Source: an uncultured Gammaproteobacteria bacterium (GTDB lineage: Bacteria; Pseudomonadota; Gammaproteobacteria; Eutrophobiales; Eutrophobiaceae). From it: DNA of 64,000 bases. Location: NCBI GenBank assembly GCA_951812995.1, contig CATOTD010000002.1:317468-381467 (forward strand), written 5' to 3'. The translations under genes and the position numbers were made by a program. The notes below the pieces were generated by a model. It saw only the letters and a list, made by a program, of their open reading frames with translations. It had not been told where the DNA came from and made no database searches. This document shows positions 58,010-64,000 of this stretch, piece by piece; position 1 is the stretch's first letter; the number at the start of each line of letters is the position of its first letter.

Positions 58010-58132
58010 TCTCAGTCTCTATGCCAAAGGCAATACCACCTGTGACATTGTCGCGCTGTTTCAGGAAATGTAGGGCGTGGAGGTCTCAACCAGCGGTAGT
58101 GTCAATAATCTTTCGCACTTTCTGATTTAGCT
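58010..58132 (+). pseudogene. IS256-type transposase N-terminal fragment
   Basis: ILSLYAKGNTTCDIVALFQEM, then TAG, then GVEVSTSG reads like residues of an IS256-family N-terminal domain (usually LSLYAKGMTTRDI). Only this piece remains, between the right end of the IS5 copy and the next IS256 element. Confidence 0.65.
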
Positions 58133-59425
58133 TTCCCTTAAATCTGGTTGTTACGCTACCTGAAAGTCCTTTTCTTTATCCATCTCTTGGAGCAAATCCA
58201 TGTTCAGATATTTCCGCGTTCCCCACTAGCTCCCCGCGATGTGTCTAAGCCTTGCCGCACAAAGCATCAACGCCGAGTTGCCATCCGGGAATGCACACAC
58301 TACTCGTGTTCGCCGCCTGATTTCTCGAATAATCCGCTCCAAAGGATTGTTAGTCCGAATGCGAATCCAGTGCTCTGCCAGAAACCGATAATACGTCAGG
58401 GTCTCTTCCATGCACTACCCAGCCAATCCGCTACACTCGATAACTTCATGTCCCTGAGTTTCTTCTCGACCTCCGTGGCCTTATGCCTGGCAGATTCCAG
58501 ATATTCAGATGCATGAATAGCCTGCAACATGCGAGAGACTTCTTTGACACGACCACGAGACACATGACTGAAGACGTTGCGGTAGAAGTGCACAATACAA
58601 CGCTGCCACTCAGCATCAGGGTAGAAGTCACCGATCGACTCCTTGCGCCCAAGACAGGCATCACTGAGCACCAACCTGATGCCCTTGAGACCGCGTGCCT
58701 TTAAATGACGCAGGAATCCTGACCATCCCACCTTATCCTCCTTAGTACCTTCAACAATCCCTAGAATGCGGCGGTAGCCATCGTCCCCAACACCTATGGC
58801 GACTAGAACAGAAACGTTCTTCACTGCACCGCCCCAACTGCGTTTGAGCACAACACCGTCCAGGTATACATAAGGGAAATCACTCCCTATGGGGCGATTA
58901 CGCCACTCTTCAATCTGCCCATAGATACGCTGGTTGAGCTTTGAAATAGTCCCTAAGCTGACACGGGTACCCCACAATGCTGCGGTAATGTCTTCTACAC
59001 GTTGTACTGAAACACCTGCCAGATACATCTCAATCAGTGCCTCTTCAATTGACGCTACACGGTGCCGATAGCGCTCTATGATCGCCATCTCAAAGGTCTG
59101 CTTGCGTAGCTTCGGCATCTTTAACTCAAGCTCTCCAGCCCTTGTGTGGCACTTCCTGGTGTAGCTGCCAGACCGGTCGTCTTTGCGCGTCTCAGTGCGT
59201 TCGTATCGATCAGCACCCACCAGCGCATCAGCCTCAACGTCCAGCATCTGCTTGCGGGTGTCTTCCACAGTCTTCAGTACCACTTTGTTGAGATGGCCCT
59301 GCAGTGCCTGTTCATCAATAGGGACTACATTGTTCAAGTGCTTGTTTGTATCATCGCTCATGGCAACTCTTCTCCTGGTCAAATAAATGGTTATGTCACT
59401 TTTTATTTAACCAGATAAAGGAAAA
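58133..59425 (-). mobile_element. IS256-family element (about 1.29 kb)
   Basis: Ends contain related inverted sequences: TTTCCCTTAAATCTGG near 58133 and the complement of TTTTCCTTTATCTGG ending near 59425. The transposase inside is nearly complete but frameshifted. The element truncates the glycosyltransferase-like gene at its minus-strand 3' end. Confidence 0.7.
58160..59361 (-). pseudogene. IS256-family transposase, frameshifted near the C-terminus
   Basis: From ATG 59361 (MSDDTNKHLNNVVPIDEQAL) the frame contains YLAGVSVQRVEDITAALWG, FPYVYLDGVVLKRSWGG (first catalytic Asp), GLKGIRLVLSDACLG (second Asp) and WQRCIVHFYRNVFSHV. It shifts frame near 58400 at SAWKRP. The other frame gives MEETLTYYRFLAEHW and RTNNPLERIIREIRRRTRVV (with the catalytic Glu) up to a TAG after HIAGS at 58226. 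WGTRKYLNM follows the TAG, so it is a second lesion. It is unlikely to be active. Confidence 0.88.
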
Positions 59426-59987
59426 CCGCCTCTTCATATTTGCGAAAGATAATTTAGGTTATCCATCTTCAACAAAACAAAACCGTGCGCTCTTGATCTT
59501 TTCCACACATAAAATGTTTGTGCAACGAAGCACCTTGTCCGGGTTTTTCTGTGCTTGTTATTTGCCAGTCGCATTTAAGGTTTGAGCAGAGTGCTTTTAT
59601 TTTATCAAGTGCCGCGCCGTCAGATCGATCATCAAAGACCGTAAAACGGATATCTATATTTTTAGTACAGGCCGCATTAACCGAAACTATTAATGAGTTT
59701 ATACATGCTAATAAATGCGCTTCAAGACTAACGCCCGTTAGCTCACTGCGCCTCTTTTTGCTACGTTTTTCATTGATACATGTCCGCAAACAAATCTCCA
59801 GCTTATCCACATTGTCTGGATTTTTCAGGCCGGCTGCATTGTAGGCGTTAAATGATTCATAAATGCTTTTTTGATCGTCAAAACCTTCAAAATTCTTGAG
59901 CGGCAACAGGTTATATTCAGGGTGCTTTTTAATCGCGTATCCGCGTTTTTTCAAAAATTTGTCCAGTAGACGTAAGGCCTCATTCAT
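59426..59987 (-). pseudogene. Glycosyltransferase-like gene truncated by IS256
   Basis: About 170 residues remain. AHLLACINSLIVSVNAACT and RFTVFDDRSDGAALDKIKALC look like a nucleotide-sugar-binding GT-A start with a DDRSD acidic motif. The frame then breaks at RTVLFC; a piece with VEDG in another frame suggests the usual EDD-type motif followed. The IS256 element lies just beyond. It starts right after the GT9 gene (one base), so both belonged to one surface-glycan operon. Exact family uncertain; function is probably lost. Confidence 0.65.
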
Positions 59988-60890
59988 TTAAAGAAAACTC
60001 CTTATGGCGCGGCTGACTTCATCTGGAGATATATTGCGCGCATCATTATTTTTGCCGACTAAACAGACCGTTCGCTCTCCCCATGGCCGGTAGCGATCTG
60101 GGTTCTTGCAACTAAAAAAACTTATCGATGGTGTTTTTACCGCACCTGCTATATGTCCAAGACCTGAGTCCGGTCCTATGTATAAATGTGATTTTTCTAT
60201 TAGTGCCGCCGCTTCTAATAAACTATTGCCTACGGTATTGATATGTTGAATATCAATGTTTCGGGAGACTGCTTCTGTTACCTCTTTTTCGAACCCGCCA
60301 CCCAAAAAAATCATGCCCGAAAAGTCATGCTTGTGAAAATTGATGAGGCTAATAAAATTAGCCGTCAATAACGATTTTTCAGGTAGCCGGTAATCGCCAA
60401 CCGACAACGATAACAACCGGTCTTTATTGTCGAAAAAGGATAGTTTATGCGTTGCATAATCTCGGTTTTCGCTAGACAGCCACACTTCCGTAGCGGGTAT
60501 TGGTTTGTTGCCGTGCAGGCTTTGCACGACACCCATAATCTCTTCGACTGCATGAGGCCCGTAACTTTTAGCCCTGAATTTAGTGTATCTTTTTTTGCCG
60601 CGTAATAGATAGGCCAACCCATCGGACCGGACATCAACAATAATGTCATAATAATTTTTCCGTAGCACTTTTAATAACGTTGGTACGCCGCGCAGTGTTT
60701 TATGTTTATCTTTTAAATAAAGATTGTTTAAGAAGGGGCAGTTGTCATACAAAGACAGGGCGCGCTTATCTGTTACGATATCAAATAATGCGTCTGGAAA
60801 TGTGTCGTGCAAGACCCTTAATGCAGGCGTTGTCATCACGACATCACCGACATTACTTAGTCCGATGAAGAGTATTTTTTTGACTACCAT
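59988..60890 (-). CDS. Glycosyltransferase family 9 (LPS heptosyltransferase-like)
   Basis: 300 residues, GT-B. It starts ILFIGLSNVGDVVMTTPALRVL, the family-9 signature, and ends with the donor site YIGPDSGLGHIAGAVKTPSISFF. Members transfer heptose from ADP-heptose to LPS core or related sugars. Context with DUF6165 and another glycosyltransferase points to an LPS-core or O-chain locus. The donor supply fits gmhB in this window. Confidence 0.9.
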   Translation of the reverse strand: MVVKKILFIGLSNVGDVVMTTPALRVLHDTFPDALFDIVTDKRALSLYDNCPFLNNLYLKDKHKTLRGVPTLLKVLRKNYYDIIVDVRSDGLAYLLRGKKRYTKFRAKSYGPHAVEEIMGVVQSLHGNKPIPATEVWLSSENRDYATHKLSFFDNKDRLLSLSVGDYRLPEKSLLTANFISLINFHKHDFSGMIFLGGGFEKEVTEAVSRNIDIQHINTVGNSLLEAAALIEKSHLYIGPDSGLGHIAGAVKTPSISFFSCKNPDRYRPWGERTVCLVGKNNDARNISPDEVSRAIRSFL

Positions 60891-60934
60891 AACATTAAAT
60901 TAGGACATTAAACCGAGCTATTTATACCTAATCA

Positions 60935-61336
60935 CTAAGCGGGATTTACAGAATAGTCACTATACGATTTTTCTTCTACAAGTTCGGAACCTGCTTTATT
61001 ATTTATGCGGCGCTTGATCGCCGCGCGTTTATCATTAGCAATATATACCGCCCTCGCCAACGCTATAAACGCTTCGTCAAAGGCCTTTTTTTTCTCTTTG
61101 TCCCGGAGCTGATCTTCTATATCCCACAGCTCTTCATTAATGCGCTTTAAAGCCTTTATGTCATCATCAAGCTCAAGTTTCAAGTACGAGGATGATAACC
61201 ACTCTGTTTGTAATGCCTTGTATTCCTTGTTGACATTTTCCAACTTTGCAAAGTCACTAATTCTTTCCGACTTGATCTGAAGTATTGTTATTTTATCTAA
61301 CAATTCACCCACAGAAACAGCTATTCTGATGCTCAC
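60935..61336 (-). CDS. DUF6165-family small protein
   Basis: 133 residues, helical and charged, no signal or membrane segment. VSVGELLDKITILQIKSERI at the start and INEELWDIEDQLRDKEKKKAFDEAFIALARAVYIANDKRAAIKRRIN in the middle are characteristic (landmarks only: GELLDKITILQIKSERI, WDIEDQLR, NDKRAAIKRRIN). Members occur within LPS biosynthesis loci; biochemical role not known. It precedes the GT9 gene by 44 bases. Confidence 0.8.
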   Translation of the reverse strand: MSIRIAVSVGELLDKITILQIKSERISDFAKLENVNKEYKALQTEWLSSSYLKLELDDDIKALKRINEELWDIEDQLRDKEKKKAFDEAFIALARAVYIANDKRAAIKRRINNKAGSELVEEKSYSDYSVNPA

Positions 61337-61355
61337 GAATGATTTCCTTTTTTAT

Positions 61356-62696
61356 CTATTTACCAATACAAAATTGTGAAAACACAGCACCCAACACATC
61401 GTCACTTGTTGTTCTGCCTGTTAGTTCATCAAAACCCAACAAACATCGTCGCAACGATTCTGCTTGAATCTCCAGACCCGCTCCATCGTCTATATCAGAC
61501 AGCGCCTGTTGCAGATCGTTGTTTATTCGGCGCAAGGCATCTCTGTGTCGCTGTCGTGAAAAAATTAAATCTTCTTCATTTTCATCAACATCAAGATTAT
61601 TACATATCATCCCGACCAACGTATCCATACCTGCGCCTGTTTTAGCGGAAATAAAAACCTCGTTTTCCGTATTTACAAAATCATTTTTGCCGCATAGATC
61701 GATCTTGTTTCTGACAGTAATTATCTTTGCGCCAGGGGCGACATGATCGCGTACCGCACCACGCATATTATCCGTACCAAGCGTATTATCATGAACACAC
61801 AAAACAATATCTGCCCGGGCAAGTGCTTTATGAGCGAGATCAACGCCCACTCGCTCCAATTCATCTTCTGTTTCACGAATTCCGGCGGTATCAAACAAGG
61901 TCACAGCATAACCACTAAGCAATACTTTTTCCTTGATGAGGTCTCGCGTAGTACCAGGTGTGGCAGAAACAATCGCTGCATCAACGCCCGACAAGTTGTT
62001 TATCAAGCTCGACTTACCAACGTTTGGCCGACCCACAATAACAACCATCGGATTTTGATCAAGCACTCTCCCGGCCTCTGCTTTAATTAATAGCGCATTA
62101 AGAAAGTCTACGCATTCTTGAATCTCTTTTTTCGCGGGCGGTGTGTTAATGGTGGTGTCTTCTTCAGGAAAATCCAACGCCGCTTCAAGCAAAACTTTGG
62201 CATTGAATACACGATCTCTTAAATATTGAATACTGCTTGAAAATGTACCGACGAGTGATTGCATGGCACTGCGCGCGGCTTTTTTTGAGTTGCTGTCTAT
62301 GAGATCGGCAACCGCTTCGGCCTGAACAAGGTCGATTTTATTATTTAAAAAGGCTCTTTCTGTAAATTCTCCCGGCAAAGCAAGTCTGGCTCCTAAGGAA
62401 ATAATTTCATCCAACAACATGCCAAGAACAACACGGCTACCATGTACTTGACATTCCATCGTGTCTTCGCCGGTATAGGAGGCAGGTGCTTTGAAATATA
62501 GGGCGATACCTTTATCGATTATTTTTTGATCGGAAGATTTAAAAGCAACAAATTTAGCCACGCGCGGCGCAGGCTGGCTTCCCGTTAAGGCCTTGAAGAT
62601 CGCCATCGATTGCATTCCAGAGACACGAATGATACCCAAACCACCGCGACCGGGTGGTGTCGCAATGGCCGCTATGGTATCCGTGTATCCAGGCAT
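61356..62696 (-). CDS. mnmE: tRNA modification GTPase
   Basis: 446 residues. N-terminal domain IAAIATPPGRGGLGIIRVSG binds the folate cofactor. The G domain has GRPNVGKSSLINNL (G1), TPGTTRD (G2), DTAGIRE (G3) and NKIDL (G4). The C-terminus ends with FCIGK, whose Cys is conserved. With MnmG it installs the carboxymethylaminomethyl group on wobble uridine 34. It is next to yidC, the usual arrangement near the origin of replication. Confidence 0.97.
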   Translation of the reverse strand: MPGYTDTIAAIATPPGRGGLGIIRVSGMQSMAIFKALTGSQPAPRVAKFVAFKSSDQKIIDKGIALYFKAPASYTGEDTMECQVHGSRVVLGMLLDEIISLGARLALPGEFTERAFLNNKIDLVQAEAVADLIDSNSKKAARSAMQSLVGTFSSSIQYLRDRVFNAKVLLEAALDFPEEDTTINTPPAKKEIQECVDFLNALLIKAEAGRVLDQNPMVVIVGRPNVGKSSLINNLSGVDAAIVSATPGTTRDLIKEKVLLSGYAVTLFDTAGIRETEDELERVGVDLAHKALARADIVLCVHDNTLGTDNMRGAVRDHVAPGAKIITVRNKIDLCGKNDFVNTENEVFISAKTGAGMDTLVGMICNNLDVDENEEDLIFSRQRHRDALRRINNDLQQALSDIDDGAGLEIQAESLRRCLLGFDELTGRTTSDDVLGAVFSQFCIGK

Positions 62697-62711
62697 GCGT
62701 GTTCAAGCAAA

Positions 62712-64000
62712 TTATTTATGCGTACCAGCACGCTCGATATTACGAGTAATCATCCATTGTTGCGCGATGGAAAGCGCATTATTTACAACCCAATACAAAA
62801 CCAGACCAGCGGGAAAAAAAGCAAAAAAGACTGTAAATACAATCGGCAACACAGACATCACTTTTTCTTGAACTGGATCCAGGGGCGCTGGATTTAATTT
62901 TTGCTGTATAAACATCGTTATGCCCATCAATAAAGGCAAAACAAAATAAGGATCAGGAATAGAAAGATCGTTAATCCACAATATAAAATCAGCCTGCCGC
63001 AACTCAACACTCTCCAACAGAACCCAATATAAAGAAATAAAGACCGGTATTTGGATCAAAATAGGAAAGCAACCCCCGAGAGGATTGATTTTTTCTTCCT
63101 TGTAAATAGCCATCATCGCTTGATTAAGTCGTGCTCGATCATCTTTATATCTTTCCCTGATCGAAAGCAATCGCGGTTGAACTTTACGCATATTGGCCAT
63201 GGAACGATATCCAGCGGCGGATAATTTATAGAAAAAAATCTTTAGCAGGAGCGTGACCAGAACAATTGCCCAGCCCCAGTTATGGGTAAAGCCATGAATA
63301 TAATCCAGGACTATGTAGAGTGGTTTTGCAAGAAACCAGAAAATGCCAAAATCAACTGTCAAATTAAGCCCTTCTGCTGTTTGCTCTAGTTGTTTTTGAA
63401 GTTTTGGCCCAACGTATATTTTATGGGTTAAATTTTCTTCGGCACCAACCACAACAGTCTTTGCTGGACTTATAGCACCGATTGCATAGCTACTTTTTTT
63501 CGGATTCAGGGTGTAATAATGATATTTTTCTTCTGTCGACCCTGGGATTAGGGCGGTAATAAAATAATGCTGGAGCATAGCAACCCAACCATTTGTTATA
63601 TCCATGGATAAATTGTTTTCCTCAATGTCTCCAAAGTCTATTTTTTCATAGCGTTTTTCAGGGGATGATATAACCGCGCCCGTGTAGGTATAGATAAAGA
63701 ACGATCCTGGCTCCTTTGACTGAGTCCGATTTATCTGCCCATAAGCACTGCCTGTCCAGTCGGCCGTGGTCGTATTTTGAATAGCATAATCAACATCGAC
63801 AAGATAAAGGTTTTTATAAAAAGTAAAGGTTTTTATTATTTTTAAGCCATTTTCTGATTCCCAATAAAAAGGAACGGAGATGCTGTCTTTTCCCTCTAAT
63901 AACTCGTAACTGCTTTGTGGTGATGTGTAAAGCGTTTTATGGTTTGCCGCCTCGTCTTTACTAAGTAAACCACCCTGCACTATATAGAAATTATCAGGCT
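62712..64000 (-). CDS. yidC: Membrane insertase YidC (partial, C-terminal part)
   Basis: At least 429 residues; the 5' end lies beyond the window edge. The periplasmic beta domain (SVPFYWESENGLKIIKTFTF region) is followed by the conserved insertase core with helices at GFTHNWGWAIVLVTLLLKIFFY, KEEKINPLGGCFPILIQIPVFISLYWVLLE and VFFAFFPAGLVLYWVVNNALSIAQQW (landmarks INPLGGCFPILIQIPVF and AGLVLYWVVNNALS). YidC inserts and folds inner-membrane proteins with or without SecYEG. mnmE follows after 15 bases. Confidence 0.96.
   Translation of the reverse strand, partial: PDNFYIVQGGLLSKDEAANHKTLYTSPQSSYELLEGKDSISVPFYWESENGLKIIKTFTFYKNLYLVDVDYAIQNTTTADWTGSAYGQINRTQSKEPGSFFIYTYTGAVISSPEKRYEKIDFGDIEENNLSMDITNGWVAMLQHYFITALIPGSTEEKYHYYTLNPKKSSYAIGAISPAKTVVVGAEENLTHKIYVGPKLQKQLEQTAEGLNLTVDFGIFWFLAKPLYIVLDYIHGFTHNWGWAIVLVTLLLKIFFYKLSAAGYRSMANMRKVQPRLLSIRERYKDDRARLNQAMMAIYKEEKINPLGGCFPILIQIPVFISLYWVLLESVELRQADFILWINDLSIPDPYFVLPLLMGITMFIQQKLNPAPLDPVQEKVMSVLPIVFTVFFAFFPAGLVLYWVVNNALSIAQQWMITRNIERAGTHK

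Overview
The window reads as a chromosomal segment of a gammaproteobacterium. Core-gene order is typical of that class: glyQ-glyS-gmhB-plsC; yciB-yciI-bolA; yciO-trpS-scpA-scpB-rluB; tpiA-secG-tRNA-Leu(GAG); mnmE beside yidC. Core genes have moderate GC. The organism also carries many insertion sequences and decaying genes, as in a lineage with relaxed selection (host-associated or recently bottlenecked). No rRNA, dnaA or phage structural genes are visible, so species and lifestyle stay open.

Layout. 1-660: decayed IS3-family remnant. 0.77-5.05 kb: NAD(P)-binding epimerase-like gene and lytic transglycosylase, divergent from a TauE-type exporter and a small cereblon-like (CULT) protein. 5.05-9.4 kb: accessory block with an O-acyltransferase between two IS5 fragments and a full-length 1.3-kb IS5 copy with a stop codon. 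9.4-13.7 kb: plsC, gmhB, glyS, glyQ. 13.7-18.3 kb: 10-bp minisatellite, glycosyltransferase, truncated membrane-protein gene, inverted fold-back IS5, broken IS256 transposase. 18.3-21.5 kb: restriction-modification locus whose methyltransferase is split by an IS1595 element (8-bp target duplication). 21.7-23.4 kb: unknown small gene whose 3' end is joined by a 19-bp tandem duplication to isocitrate lyase. 23.5-27.1 kb: yciB, yciI, bolA, dam, dapE, yqhA on the minus strand. 27.2-33.4 kb: yciO to tRNA-Leu on the plus strand. 34.3-35.8 kb: second IS1595 copy directly upstream of pgi. 37.4-43.5 kb: Ser/Thr kinase with cyclic-nucleotide-binding domain, divergent from a phosphonate operon (two nucleotidyltransferase domains, PEP mutase, phosphonopyruvate decarboxylase, aminotransferase). 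43.9-48.3 kb: ion channel, decayed LON-domain gene, mpl, secreted protein, rppH, HAD phosphatase. 48.3-56.6 kb: mdh and gltA divergent from sucA-sucB-lpd. 56.7-59.4 kb: IS5 copy and IS256 copy. 59.4-61.3 kb: LPS-type glycosyltransferase genes, the last one truncated by the IS256. 61.3-64 kb: mnmE and the C-terminal part of yidC.

How the genes work together. gltA, mdh, sucAB-lpd and aceA indicate an oxidative TCA cycle with at least half of the glyoxylate shunt (no malate synthase seen here). The phosphonate operon predicts 2-aminoethylphosphonate and its CMP-activated form, probably for decorating lipid or surface glycan. With gmhB, the GT9 and GT4 glycosyltransferases and the O-acyltransferase, it suggests a modified cell envelope. 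Mobile elements have repeatedly hit accessory loci (restriction-modification, surface glycans) while core operons stayed intact.
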